NCBI GenBank assembly: GCA_028283745.1
Contig: JAPWJZ010000007.1
Coordinates: 124,001-188,000, forward strand
Origin: Micavibrio sp.
GTDB lineage: Bacteria > Pseudomonadota > Alphaproteobacteria > Micavibrionales > UBA2020
DNA length: 64,000 bases
Reading direction: 5' to 3'
Shown: positions 20,201 to 28,626 of the stretch, piece by piece
Layout: the number at the start of each line of letters is the position of its first letter
Position numbering within the stretch: position 1 is the stretch's first letter
The notes under the pieces: model-generated
What the model was told of the DNA's origin: nothing
The model's input: only the letters and a program-made list of their open reading frames with translations
Database searches by the model: none
Position numbers and translations under genes: made by a program

Positions 20201-20206
20201 TATAGT
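20201..20206 (+). promoter_or_regulatory. Possible -10 box for the tRNA gene
   Basis: TATAGT stands 12 bases before the mature 5' end of the tRNA, the right distance for a sigma-70 -10 box. The -35 position holds only a weak match (TTCAAG at 20178-20183). Confidence 0.4.
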
Positions 20207-20218
20207 CAACGCCGGAAA

Positions 20219-20295
20219 GGGCCTGTAGCTCAGTTGGTTAGAGCGAGCCGCTCATAACGGTTTGGTCGTAGGTTCAAGTCCTACCGGGCCCACCA
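20219..20295 (+). tRNA. tRNA with anticodon CAU, probably tRNA-Ile2 (lysidine type)
   Basis: A complete 77-base cloverleaf with encoded CCA. Acceptor GGGCCTG pairs with CGGGCCC (one G-U); D-arm GCTC/GAGC; anticodon arm AGCCG-CTCATAA-CGGTT gives anticodon CAU; variable loop TGGTC; T-arm GTAGG-TTCAAGT-CCTAC; discriminator A. A CAU anticodon can be initiator Met, elongator Met or Ile2. The first acceptor pair is G-C, so it is not a typical initiator. The variable/T region (TTGGTCG, TTCAAGTCC) matches bacterial tRNA-Ile2 better than elongator Met, so I favour Ile2, whose C34 is changed to lysidine by TilS. Confidence 0.93.
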
Positions 20296-20412
20296 CTTTC
20301 TCCCCTCCCAAAAAATATCTGCGTTATTGAAAAAATCGCAAAAACAAACTCAATAATTTGGGGTGATGCGCTATCATGTCGGCAGTGCAATTTAAGTCTT
20401 AAGGGATTAGTC

Positions 20413-21882
20413 ATGGCGTCACTGGTTTTTGCGGATGGCGCTGCGCTGGTTTTGAAGCGCATCAATCGTCACGGCCTTGTCACCGGCGCGACCGGTACGG
20501 GAAAAACAGTCACGTTGCAGACGCTGGCAGAAGGCATGGCCAAGGCGGGCATCCCCGTTTTTGTGACGGACGTAAAAGGTGATCTATCCGGCATTGCAAT
20601 GCCGAAGCAGGCGGGCGCCGCCACAATGCCCGCAATTTTCTGGGATATTCTTGGCAAGCAGGGCCACCCCGCGCATACCACCATATCCGAATTCGGCCCG
20701 GTGCTGCTGGCGGAGCTTCTGGACCTTAGCGATGTGCAGCGCGGCGTGCTGGAACTTGTTTTCCGCGTGGCGGATGAAGGCGGGCTTTTGCTGCTCGACC
20801 TCAAAGACCTTCGCGCTGTTCTGCAATATGTGGCTGACAATACGCAGCAGATCAGCGCGAAATACGGCCTTGTTTCCCCCGCCAGCCTTGCCGCTATCCA
20901 GCGTGCCTTGCTGTCGCTTGAAAATGAAGGCGCGGGGCAATTTTTTGGCGAGCCTGCGCTTGACCTGTCGGACCTCATGAAGACGGATGCGGCGGGGCAT
21001 GGCTACATCAGCATCCTATCGTCCAGCGAGCTTATTCAGCGGCCGCGGCTGTATGCGAGCTTCCTGTTGTGGCTGCTAGCCGAATTGTTTGAAGACTTGC
21101 CGGAAGCAGGCGATTTACCGCAGCCGAAGCTGGTACTTTTCTTTGATGAAGCGCACCTGATGTTTAACAACGCGCCGAAAGTTCTGCTGGAAAAAGTGGA
21201 ACAGGTGGTGCGGCTGATACGGTCGAAGGGCGTTGGCGTTTACTTCGTCACGCAAAACCCCGGCGATATTCCGGAAGGTATTCAGGGGCAGCTTGGCAAC
21301 CGCATACAGCATGCCTTGCGCGCCTTCACGCCGTCGGAGCAAAAGAAGGTCAAGTCCGCAGCCGAAAGCCTGCGGGCAAACCCGAAATTCGATACCGAAA
21401 AAGTCTTGGGCGAACTTGGCGTTGGCGAGGCGCTTGTTTCAACGCTGGATGAGCAGGGGATCCCGACGGTCGTCGAGCGCGTTAAAATTCACCTGCCGGA
21501 AAGCCGTCTTGGCACGCTGCAGCCCGCGGAACTGCAGCAGATCATGCGCGCCAGTCCCGTCGCCGGCAAGTACGATGTGATTGTTGACAGCAATTCGGCC
21601 TATGAAATTCTGAACCAGAAAAACGCCAGCACGGCAACCGTGGCCGCCCCGTCGGCATCTACTGGTGGCTGGTCATCGCAGCCCGCACCGTCAACATGGG
21701 AAACGCGCCGCCCGCCGGAGCCTGCACAGCCGCGCCAGCCCGTTATCCGCCGTGGGCGTGAGCCGGACAGCATGGGCGAAGTGATTGCAAAAAGTGCCCT
21801 GCGTGCCATGAGCAGTTCAGTTGGCCGCCAGGTCGGCACACAAATTATGCGTGGTCTTTTGGGGGCGATTTTAAAGAAATGA
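20413..21882 (+). CDS. DUF853 HerA-like ATPase
   Basis: A 489-residue P-loop ATPase of the HerA/FtsK superfamily (DUF853, YjgR-like). Walker A is GATGTGKTVTLQ near residue 25, Walker B is LVLFFDEAHLMF near 240, a sensor strand is VYFVTQNPGDIPEGI near 277, and an arginine-finger region is GNRIQHALRAFTPSEQ. The C-terminal 80 residues are a Ser/Pro/Ala linker followed by a short helical tail. In HerA proteins the ATPase moves or unwinds DNA with the NurA nuclease; no nurA-like gene is adjacent and the role of the DUF853 group is unsettled. Its stop overlaps the next start by 4 bases (ATGA). Confidence 0.9.
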   Translation: MASLVFADGAALVLKRINRHGLVTGATGTGKTVTLQTLAEGMAKAGIPVFVTDVKGDLSGIAMPKQAGAATMPAIFWDILGKQGHPAHTTISEFGPVLLAELLDLSDVQRGVLELVFRVADEGGLLLLDLKDLRAVLQYVADNTQQISAKYGLVSPASLAAIQRALLSLENEGAGQFFGEPALDLSDLMKTDAAGHGYISILSSSELIQRPRLYASFLLWLLAELFEDLPEAGDLPQPKLVLFFDEAHLMFNNAPKVLLEKVEQVVRLIRSKGVGVYFVTQNPGDIPEGIQGQLGNRIQHALRAFTPSEQKKVKSAAESLRANPKFDTEKVLGELGVGEALVSTLDEQGIPTVVERVKIHLPESRLGTLQPAELQQIMRASPVAGKYDVIVDSNSAYEILNQKNASTATVAAPSASTGGWSSQPAPSTWETRRPPEPAQPRQPVIRRGREPDSMGEVIAKSALRAMSSSVGRQVGTQIMRGLLGAILKK

Positions 21883-22700
21883 AAAAGCATTTAATCGTTT
21901 CGGCGCTCTGTGCTTTTCTGGCATTTATGCCGCTGCAGAATGCAATTGCGGCAGGTGAGGGTGCCCCTGGTATCAGCAAGCTGATTACATCGTCGCAGAA
22001 AATCGGATCTTCCACCGTCAGCGTTTTGTTCATCGGCAACAGCTATACCTATTATAACGATATGCCACAGATGGTGGCGGATATTGCTGCGGGAGACATG
22101 GGCAATTCGGTGATCTACCAAATTCAGTCCGCAACGCGCGGCGGGAAATCGCTGACCGCTTTGCTGCAGGACCAGGATATCGTAAATCTTGTTTCCGCGC
22201 GGCTGTGGAATTACGTGGTGCTGCAGGAGCAAAGCTTCTGGGCCATGGCGCCGGAATCCGTCGAGGTCACGGCCAATGCCGCGCGGGACTGGGTTGGAAA
22301 AATCAAGGCGGAGGGTGCAAAGCCGCTGTTGTATGTTACCTGGGCGCGTCAGCCGAATAGCTATTGGTACACAGACCGCCAGTTTGGCTTTACTAAAAGT
22401 CCGCATTACATGCAGGGGCAGCTTGATCAATCCTCGGCCGTTCTGGGGCAGCAGCTGGGCATGGTGACCGTGCCGGTGGGCGATGCTTTTGCAACAGCGC
22501 TGCAGCAGGATGAAAAATGGCCGTTGTACGCGGAAGACAGTTCGCACCCCTCGCGCCTTGGCAGCTACCTTGCGGCGCTGGTGTTTTACAAGACAATCTC
22601 CGGCCGTTCGCCGGAAAGCACCACCTATGCACCGGCGGATATGGATGCATCATCCGCCGCCGCGCTTCGCAAAATTGCTGCAAGCATGCCGGTAAAGTGA
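21879..22700 (+). CDS. Secreted SGNH/GDSL-type hydrolase-like protein
   Basis: A 273-residue exported protein with a signal peptide (hydrophobic core AFLAFMPLQNAIAA, cleavage near residue 24). SGNH block I reads VLFIGNSYTYYNDMP (nucleophile Ser in GNS), and the C-terminal block reads DSSHPSRLGSYLAALVFY with the Asp and His of the triad. These features suggest an esterase or lipase acting on small esters or acylated sugars in the periplasm. Start and stop overlap the ATPase gene (ATGA), implying coupled translation although the two functions look unrelated. Confidence 0.78.
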   Translation: MKKHLIVSALCAFLAFMPLQNAIAAGEGAPGISKLITSSQKIGSSTVSVLFIGNSYTYYNDMPQMVADIAAGDMGNSVIYQIQSATRGGKSLTALLQDQDIVNLVSARLWNYVVLQEQSFWAMAPESVEVTANAARDWVGKIKAEGAKPLLYVTWARQPNSYWYTDRQFGFTKSPHYMQGQLDQSSAVLGQQLGMVTVPVGDAFATALQQDEKWPLYAEDSSHPSRLGSYLAALVFYKTISGRSPESTTYAPADMDASSAAALRKIAASMPVK

Positions 22701-22755
22701 TAGCATAAAGCATCTTTCCTTTATCGCCGCCCTGCGGCGGGAAGCCGCAATTCGC

Positions 22756-23691
22756 ATGTCGCGCCAGCATCGTCCAGTTATTGGCATTACCCTGACGGTC
22801 GCGGCGTATTTTGTGATGTCGCTGTTTTCCGCCCTGAACAAGTCTGTGCAGGAACTTGGCTTTCCGGCATCGCAGGTAATGTTCTTTGACGGGTTGGTTG
22901 GCGCGCTCTGCATGGTGGTGCTGTCGCTGCTGCGACGGGACCTGCGCGGTCTTCAAATGAAAAACGTGCCGATGCAAACGGCGCTCATGGTCATCAACGT
23001 TTCAGCGGGTTTCCTGATTTTTCAGGCCTATCCATTTCTGCCGTTGTTCAGCGCTTACCTTATCGCCTTCACCGGCCCGTTGATGATTACGACCTTAAGC
23101 TCGCTGGTGCTGAAGGAGCGCATTGGCTGGCGGCAGGTGGTTTCTATTCTGGTCGGGTTTGCGGGGGTTGTCATTGCTTTGCTGCCGCAGGCGGGCGGGC
23201 AGGTGGTGGCGCCAGCCTTGAATGAGCAAGTTCCCATATTGCTTCCGATGTTGAAAATGCTGGCGGGTACAACGCTATTCTCGATCGCGCAAGTCATGGT
23301 GCGTAAAATGAGCGATACGGAAAGTACGTGGTCTTTCCCGTTCTATTTCTATATCGGTATGCTGGCGGTTTCAGCGGCCCTGTTCCGGCAAGATTTCATT
23401 ATGCCGCAGGCGCCGCGGGAATGGACAATGGTTTCCATGCTTGGCGTGCTGGATGCAGCGTCTTTGGCGATGGTATATTTAGGGCTTAAATATGCAAAAG
23501 CATCGGTTGTGGTGCCGTACCAGTATTCCTGCATGCTCTGGATTGTGCTGCTCGACTTTATCCTTTGGAACAAGCTGCCCAGCCTGAACGCATATATTGG
23601 CGGCGCGATATTGATTGCGGCGGGGGTTTACCTTGCGGCCTTTTCTAGGCGCAGACGCCATCGGCGGGTGCGCAGAGAAATAGAAAAATAA
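22756..23691 (+). CDS. EamA/DMT-family transporter
   Basis: A 311-residue inner-membrane protein with ten predicted membrane segments in two EamA repeats. The first repeat ends with TGPLMITTLSSLVLKERIG (about residue 120), the second with VVPYQYSCMLWIVLLDFILW (about residue 260), the typical helices with Pro and acidic residue. The C-terminus is basic. Members of this drug/metabolite transporter family move amino acids, nucleotide sugars or other small molecules; the substrate is unknown. The stop codon lies in the left arm of a perfect AT-rich inverted repeat that may end the transcript. Confidence 0.85.
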   Translation: MSRQHRPVIGITLTVAAYFVMSLFSALNKSVQELGFPASQVMFFDGLVGALCMVVLSLLRRDLRGLQMKNVPMQTALMVINVSAGFLIFQAYPFLPLFSAYLIAFTGPLMITTLSSLVLKERIGWRQVVSILVGFAGVVIALLPQAGGQVVAPALNEQVPILLPMLKMLAGTTLFSIAQVMVRKMSDTESTWSFPFYFYIGMLAVSAALFRQDFIMPQAPREWTMVSMLGVLDAASLAMVYLGLKYAKASVVVPYQYSCMLWIVLLDFILWNKLPSLNAYIGGAILIAAGVYLAAFSRRRRHRRVRREIEK

Positions 23692-23721
23692 TATAATTAA
23701 TTCAATAAATTATATTATTTT
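23685..23721 (+). terminator. AT-rich perfect hairpin at the end of the EamA gene
   Basis: Arms of 14 bases (23685-23698 and 23708-23721) are exact reverse complements with a 9-base loop, and the right arm ends in a T-run. It spans the stop codon of the transporter. The all-AT stem is weaker than a normal GC-rich terminator, so its function is uncertain. Confidence 0.45.
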
Positions 23722-23722
23722 A

Positions 23723-23744
23723 TTAAAGTAATGTATTACTTTAA
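23723..23744. repeat. Perfect 22-base inverted repeat (operator-like)
   Basis: TTAAAGTAAT - GT - ATTACTTTAA: 10-base arms with a 2-base spacer, too tight to fold as a hairpin and therefore more like a dimeric protein-binding site. It lies about 67 bases upstream of the rpsD -35 box, directly after the AT-rich hairpin. Confidence 0.5.
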
Positions 23745-23810
23745 GTTTATTGTTTTGACACTAATCACCTTGAAACGCATAACTCCGCCATTTCGCCATA
23801 ATGATTAGCG

Positions 23811-23838
23811 TTGACAAAGACTTGGGAATGCTTATATT
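23811..23838 (+). promoter_or_regulatory. Sigma-70 promoter of rpsD
   Basis: TTGACA (23811-23816), 16-base spacer, TATATT (23833-23838). The -35 is a full consensus match. It predicts a transcript starting near 23845 and a leader of about 100 bases. Confidence 0.8.
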
Positions 23839-23844
23839 TGCCCC

Positions 23845-23880
23845 ATTCCCGGGAATGTGGAGGACGGTCTTTTGGCCGTC
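23845..23880 (+). promoter_or_regulatory. rpsD leader: palindrome and hairpin
   Basis: At the predicted transcript start is a perfect 12-base palindrome (ATTCCCGGGAAT, 23845-23856). Shortly after comes a hairpin with 7-base arms GACGGTC/GGCCGTC and a TTTT loop (23863-23880). S4 represses its own operon by binding mRNA in enterobacteria; whether this leader does the same is inference. Confidence 0.4.
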
Positions 23881-23944
23881 TTGCCCGTCAACCGCAGGTC
23901 GCGGATGAACTACCGGGACAATGTAAAAAAAGCGAGTAAATACA

Positions 23945-24559
23945 ATGTCTAAACGCCCACAAGCAAAACACAAAATTGACCGCCGTCTTGGCGTAAACCT
24001 CTGGGGTCGTGCAAAGTCGCCCTTTAACAAGCGCGAATACGGCCCCGGCCAACACGGCCAAAACCGCAAAAAACCGACCGACTTCGGTATTCAGCTGCAC
24101 GCAAAACAAAAACTGCGCGGCTACTACGCGAACATCGGCGAGCGCCAGTTCTACCGTTATTACGAAGAAGCACGCCGCCGCAAAGGCGATACCGGCCACA
24201 ACCTGACCGAGCTGCTGGAACGCCGCCTGGATACCGTTGTGTACCGTATGAAACTCGTGCCGACCATCTTCGCTGCACGCCAGTTCGTGAACCATGGCCA
24301 CGTTAAAGTAAACGGCCAGCGCGTCACTATTCCGTCATACTCGCTGAAAGACGGCGACGTGATCGAAGTGAAAGAAAAATCGCGCCAAATGCCGCTGTAC
24401 ATCACCGCTTCTGAAGCTGGTGATCGCGAAGTTCCGGGCTACGTCGAAATCGATTACAAAGCCGGCACCGGCAAATTCATCCGTGGTCCGAAATTCGAAG
24501 AAATTCCATACCCCGTCCGTATGGAACCGAACCTGATTGTCGAATTCTATTCGCGTTAA
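23945..24559 (+). CDS. rpsD: 30S ribosomal protein S4
   Basis: Primary 16S rRNA binder that starts assembly of the 30S body. It has 204 residues, the normal length. The N-terminus is [20 protein letters not shown]; the S4 RNA-binding domain is at residues about 94-155 ([40 protein letters not shown]). The N-terminal zinc-binding Cys set of some S4 proteins is absent, so this is the C-minus form. Codon use is strongly biased, as expected for a highly expressed gene. It is monocistronic: strong promoter upstream, strong terminator downstream. Confidence 0.98.
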   Translation: MSKRPQAKHKIDRRLGVNLWGRAKSPFNKREYGPGQHGQNRKKPTDFGIQLHAKQKLRGYYANIGERQFYRYYEEARRRKGDTGHNLTELLERRLDTVVYRMKLVPTIFAARQFVNHGHVKVNGQRVTIPSYSLKDGDVIEVKEKSRQMPLYITASEAGDREVPGYVEIDYKAGTGKFIRGPKFEEIPYPVRMEPNLIVEFYSR

Positions 24560-24579
24560 TCGGCTGAAATTACTAATAA

Positions 24580-24612
24580 AAAAAGCCGCTCCTTCGGGGG
24601 CGGCTTTTTTTA
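24580..24612 (+). terminator. Rho-independent terminator of rpsD
   Basis: Arms AAGCCGCTCC and GGGGCGGCTT (one G-U pair) with a TTCG loop, followed by a run of seven T. It begins 20 bases after the rpsD stop. Confidence 0.9.
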
Positions 24613-24653
24613 TGGCTTAACTGTTCTTAAACGGCAGGCGACCTACAATTAAT

Positions 24654-25934
24654 ATGACGCCAAAGGAGCCGATCTTGAGTGTTGACCCGATCCCAGATGT
24701 GACCGACTTGTCCCGTACGCAAAAATCACGACGGACGAAAATCGACTTCAGGTTCCTGAAAAATTATGTCGAATACACTATCCGCGACAGCCGCGGCGAA
24801 ACGGCCAGTTTCAACACGCGTTACGAAGACCTGCCGGGCAGCTTTGATTACAAAACATTCCAGCTTGGCCGCGCGCGGATGCTTATACCGACGTTGATGG
24901 TCATGCTCATCACCATCGTTTCGCTGATGCAGGAACCGGCTCAGCCGCTGCCGATGCTGTTTGCCACAATTGGCGTCAGCGCCGCGGCGCTTGCTTTTGT
25001 GTATCTGCTGCAGCGCGGGCAGAAGCGCGTTTACACTGCGCTACCTGCAAAAACCGGCAAGCTGCTGGTGCTGCGCGGCAAGGGGCATGATGAAATTATA
25101 GCCGAACTTGCCGAACGCCGCATCAAGGCACTGCGACGCCTTGCGGTTATTGACCCCGCCAATACGCCGATGGCGGATTACAAAAAATTCCTGTTCCTGA
25201 AGGAAGAGGGCGCGCTTACGGCGGAAGAGCTGGAAGGCTACCGTCTGCGCCTTGGCATCGGCGCGGAGTTTATACCTCCGAAAAAGACCGCCGACGGCGA
25301 ACCGCAGGTTATTCGCCAGCAGGCCTTGCGCTTTAAAAACGAATACAGCTTTTTTGATAAACACCTCGGCTTTTCCGAAGACGACGGCGCGATGAGCGCC
25401 TTTAACGTCTGGTACGCCGACCTGCCGCCGGCCGGCGAATACCGCCGCTATTCCAAAAAAGAACCGTATGGCGTGCTGGTATTTATCGCGGGGCTTATCG
25501 TCGCCGTTGCCATTCTCAACCTGCATGCCAATGACAATTACTATGTCGGCAACGAAGGGCTGATGCGCATTTTAAAAGGTGCTCTGGTCTTTGTGCCGGT
25601 GCTGGCGGGCGCGGTGTTTTTGGTGCAGCGCTATACGCGCAAGGAATTCACCATTGTACCGATGGGCAAGGGCGTTTTGCGCATTCTGCAGGACGAACGG
25701 CATGATGACCTGCTGGGTGAAATTCAGCGCCGCCGCCTGGGTGCGCTGCGCGAGTATGCGGTCGTGAATCATTACAACACGCCGCAGGCCGAACTGAAAA
25801 AATTCACCTGGCTGAAAGAGCAGGGCGCAATTTCTGGTGACGAGTTCGAGGCCTTCCGCCGCCGCATCATTGATGCCGTGCAGGAAACGCCGCCGCCCGC
25901 ACCGCCGAAGCCGCCGCGCGAAACGCTGCATTAA
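24654..25934 (+). CDS. Unknown membrane protein with two copies of a SHOCT-ended module
   Basis: A 426-residue protein made of two copies of a module of about 190 residues. Each copy has a polar front piece ending in RYEDLPGSFDY / WYADLPPAGEY, two membrane segments, a region TALPAKTGKLLVLRGKGHDE / TIVPMGKGVLRILQDERHDD, and a short C-terminal domain like SHOCT (YKKFLFLKEEGALTAEEL / LKKFTWLKEQGAISGDEF). SHOCT domains are small oligomerisation or binding modules. The tail is Pro-rich. Start: ATG 24654 is given, but AGGAG lies 6 bases before an in-frame TTG at 24675, which may be the real start. Function unknown. Confidence 0.65.
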   Translation: MTPKEPILSVDPIPDVTDLSRTQKSRRTKIDFRFLKNYVEYTIRDSRGETASFNTRYEDLPGSFDYKTFQLGRARMLIPTLMVMLITIVSLMQEPAQPLPMLFATIGVSAAALAFVYLLQRGQKRVYTALPAKTGKLLVLRGKGHDEIIAELAERRIKALRRLAVIDPANTPMADYKKFLFLKEEGALTAEELEGYRLRLGIGAEFIPPKKTADGEPQVIRQQALRFKNEYSFFDKHLGFSEDDGAMSAFNVWYADLPPAGEYRRYSKKEPYGVLVFIAGLIVAVAILNLHANDNYYVGNEGLMRILKGALVFVPVLAGAVFLVQRYTRKEFTIVPMGKGVLRILQDERHDDLLGEIQRRRLGALREYAVVNHYNTPQAELKKFTWLKEQGAISGDEFEAFRRRIIDAVQETPPPAPPKPPRETLH

Positions 25935-25943
25935 TCTTGAAAA

Positions 25944-26738
25944 TTATTCCGCTTTGCGGTGACGCTTGCCGGTAAGGCAGGTGAAAATGCCGTGCATTGT
26001 GCGCACATCCTGCGCGGTCATACCCGCGCGAAAGAAGAAGTTGCGCACGTTGCGGATGATGGTGGGTTTTTGCTCCGCGCTGCGGAAAAAACCTCCGGTT
26101 TCAAGGTCATCCACCAGATGATCCATGAGGTTTTCAACCTCCGCCTTGGTCGCAAGCTCGGTGCCGCCCATTTCCTTTTCAACATCCGCTGTTTTATAGG
26201 GGTTGTCGCAGGACAGCCACGTATAGCAAACCAGCAGCACTGCCTGCGCAAGGTTGAGGGATGAAAAACCGGGGTTGAGCGGAATGCTTAGCGTGGCGTT
26301 GGCAAGCGCGATGTCGTCATTCTCAAGCCCCGTGCGCTCCGGCCCGAACATGATGCCGCATTTCTGCGCGCGACCCGCATTGTGCTCGTGGATGAGTTTC
26401 ACGCCGGCTTCCGCCGTGTAAATATCCTTCACAATGCCGCGGTTGCGGGCGGTGGTGGCAAGGACGAATTCAAGGTCTTGCAGCGCTTCCGCCGTCGTAT
26501 CGAAAATTTTGGCGTTATCCAGTACGGCAATGGCGCCGGAGGCGGCGGAAACAGCGGCAGGGTTGGGCCAGCCGTCGCGCGGCTTGACGATCCGAAGTTC
26601 CGTCACCCCGCAGTTCAGCATAGCGCGGGCGCACATGCCGATGTTTTCGCCCAGCTGCGGGCCGACAAGAATGATAACAGGCGCAAGCGGCGTATTTTCA
26701 GGCGCCTGGACTTCTTTTGCGGTATTGGTGCCGGCCAT
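25944..26738 (-). CDS. trmJ: SpoU-class tRNA 2'-O-methyltransferase, TrmJ-like
   Basis: Probable SAM-dependent 2'-O-methylation of tRNA position 32. The 264 residues hold the trefoil-knot SPOUT fold with its three motifs: LGENIGMCARAMLNCGV near residue 30 (motif 1), CGIMFGPERTGLENDDI near 130 (motif 2) and LNPGFSSLNLAQAVLLVCY near 160 (motif 3). A helical C-terminal extension follows, as in TrmJ. It starts 5 bases after gltX on the same strand, so the two are co-transcribed; both act on tRNA. The exact target nucleotide is inferred from family. Confidence 0.85.
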   Translation of the reverse strand: MAGTNTAKEVQAPENTPLAPVIILVGPQLGENIGMCARAMLNCGVTELRIVKPRDGWPNPAAVSAASGAIAVLDNAKIFDTTAEALQDLEFVLATTARNRGIVKDIYTAEAGVKLIHEHNAGRAQKCGIMFGPERTGLENDDIALANATLSIPLNPGFSSLNLAQAVLLVCYTWLSCDNPYKTADVEKEMGGTELATKAEVENLMDHLVDDLETGGFFRSAEQKPTIIRNVRNFFFRAGMTAQDVRTMHGIFTCLTGKRHRKAE

Positions 26739-26743
26739 ATCGG

Positions 26744-28081
26744 TTACGCCGCTTTCAGGCGCTCCAGCACGCGCTCCCGGCCGATGAGGGGGAGAAGGTC
26801 TTTCAAGTCAGGCCCATGTTCCTGCCCCGTAATGGCGCAGCGCAGCGGCATGAACAGTTCCTTGCCTTTGCGGTTTGTCTTTTGTTTGATGTCATCGACC
26901 CATTTTTGCCAGGTGGTATTGTCCCACGGTGCAGGCGGCAGCAATTCGGCCGCCTGCTGCGCAAAAGCTGCATCGCTAATGACGGGGGTGACGGGGCCTT
27001 TAGCCACTGCCCACCATTCACGGATATCCGACAGAATTTCAAGGTTGGGGCGCACGGCATTCCAGAAAGATTCATCAATACCTTCAAGGCCAAGAGCCGC
27101 AAGGCGCGGTTTCACATCGGCGAATTCGGTGCGGTGCAGAATTTTCGCGTTCAGGCGGTACAGTTCGTCTTCATCAAACTTCGGCAGGTTGCGCGAGAAT
27201 TTGGAGAAGTCGAAGCTGTCGATGACTTCCTGCATGGTATATAACGGCTCGATGGGGTCGGAGGTGCCGATGCGCGCAACGAGGGAGATCAGCGCCATCG
27301 GTTCGATGCCGACTTCTTCGCGCAGCGATTTAATGCCGAAGCCGCCTTTGCGTTTGGAAAGCTTGCCGCCTTCCATGTCACCCAGCAGCGTGACGTGCGC
27401 GAAGGTGGGCGGTGTTGCGCCGAGTGCTTCGAACATTTGCTTGTGGGTTGCGGTATTGGTCACGTGGTCTTCACCGCGCACGATGTGCGTGACTTTGAAG
27501 TCGATGTCATCGATGACGGAGCAGATGTGGTACAGCGGGCGGCCGTCTTCGCGCACCAGCACGGGGTCGGACATGTCTTTGCCGTTGAATTCAACATGGC
27601 CGCGCACAAGGTCTTCCCAGACGATGGGTTCGTGCAGCAGCTTGAAGCGCCAGTGGGGCTTGCGTCCCTCGGCTTCAAATTTCTGCTTTTGCTCTTCGGT
27701 CAGCTTCAACGCTTCGCGGTCGTAAATCGGCGGCATTTTGAGGGAAAGCTGAACTTTGCGCTTCAGCGCCAGTTCTTCTTCCGTTTCATAGCAGGGGTAC
27801 AGGCGACCGTTGGCCTTCAGCTTTTCGATGGTGCTGGCGTATTCCGCGCTGCGGTCGCGCTGACGGGCGAAGCTGTCCCACTCGAGGCCCAGCCATTTCA
27901 TGCCGGCCATGATGTCGTCGACGTTTTCCTCGGTGGAGCGCACGAGATCAGTATCGTCGATGCGGAGCATGAACGTGCCTTTGTTCTTGCGGGCCCAGAG
28001 CCAGACGATGAGCGCGGTGCGCGCGCTGCCAACGTGAAGCTTACCTGTAGGGCTGGGTGCAAATCTGCCTGCGACTGTCAT
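26744..28081 (-). CDS. gltX: Glutamyl-tRNA synthetase
   Basis: Charges tRNA-Glu (and, in species with GatCAB, tRNA-Gln). The 445 residues form a class I catalytic domain with the HIGH variant FAPSPTGKLHVGSARTAL at the N-terminus and the KMSKS variant KLSKRKGGFG near residue 240, followed by an all-helical anticodon-binding domain. AAGGAC lies 8 bases before the ATG. It is slightly shorter than the 465-480 of many GluRS. Alphaproteobacteria often carry two GltX copies; only one is in this window, so which form this is stays open. Confidence 0.95.
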   Translation of the reverse strand: MTVAGRFAPSPTGKLHVGSARTALIVWLWARKNKGTFMLRIDDTDLVRSTEENVDDIMAGMKWLGLEWDSFARQRDRSAEYASTIEKLKANGRLYPCYETEEELALKRKVQLSLKMPPIYDREALKLTEEQKQKFEAEGRKPHWRFKLLHEPIVWEDLVRGHVEFNGKDMSDPVLVREDGRPLYHICSVIDDIDFKVTHIVRGEDHVTNTATHKQMFEALGATPPTFAHVTLLGDMEGGKLSKRKGGFGIKSLREEVGIEPMALISLVARIGTSDPIEPLYTMQEVIDSFDFSKFSRNLPKFDEDELYRLNAKILHRTEFADVKPRLAALGLEGIDESFWNAVRPNLEILSDIREWWAVAKGPVTPVISDAAFAQQAAELLPPAPWDNTTWQKWVDDIKQKTNRKGKELFMPLRCAITGQEHGPDLKDLLPLIGRERVLERLKAA

Positions 28082-28200
28082 TTTTTAGCGTCCTTGGGGG
28101 TCTGTGTATGGAGGGCAAATATACTATAAGAAACGGCGAAAACCCAAAGTTAAGTGGCGGGTTTATTATTTACATAACTTATAGATAAAGATGATGAAAT

Positions 28201-28626
28201 TTATACTCCGGGCGCGGGCGGGCGCTGTCGCGGCGCTTCGGCAACGGGGGCTTTAAAGTCGGTGATGATGCTGTTTTTTGCGCTGAAACCGGCCTCTATC
28301 AAGCGGCCGGTCAGCGTGTCTTCATCCAGCCGCACCAATACGGCAAGGTCGGCGACGGAAAGCTGCAGCAAGTCCGAAGGCTTCAGCTGGAAGGTTTGGG
28401 AAAGGTCTTTCGACCATTCTTTCAGCGGGGTATAACCGCCGAAAATAATCACATCAAGCGCCGCACCGGCATAGGCTGTCATGATCGTGCGTGCTGCATC
28501 TGCATCCGGCGCTTTGGGGAATTCGGCCGCGAATTTTTGCGGCATGGCGGGCAGGTATTTGGTGAAGCGGAAATAGCGGAACCACTCATCCAGTTCTTTA
28601 TAATCTTTCGGAAGATCATCCAGCAT
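28201..28626 (-). CDS. Unknown protein, paralogue of the upstream gene
   Basis: A 141-residue soluble protein. I take ATG 28626 as the start because it overlaps the upstream stop by 11 bases (coupling); an outer ATG at 28689 lies inside the upstream gene. The C-terminal part (FQLKPSDLLQLSVADLAVLV, then LIEAGFSAKNSIIT) can be laid on FGLRPYHLVNVSTQTIADIM and LFRAFDYTVENGMVT of the upstream protein with the same spacing. I recognise no family. The tail is Pro/Arg-rich. Confidence 0.6.
   Translation of the reverse strand: MLDDLPKDYKELDEWFRYFRFTKYLPAMPQKFAAEFPKAPDADAARTIMTAYAGAALDVIIFGGYTPLKEWSKDLSQTFQLKPSDLLQLSVADLAVLVRLDEDTLTGRLIEAGFSAKNSIITDFKAPVAEAPRQRPPAPGV

Noticed and set aside
20219..20295. 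The CAU tRNA as an integration (att) site
   Set aside because: No repeat of the tRNA 3' end and no integrase gene is found in the window.
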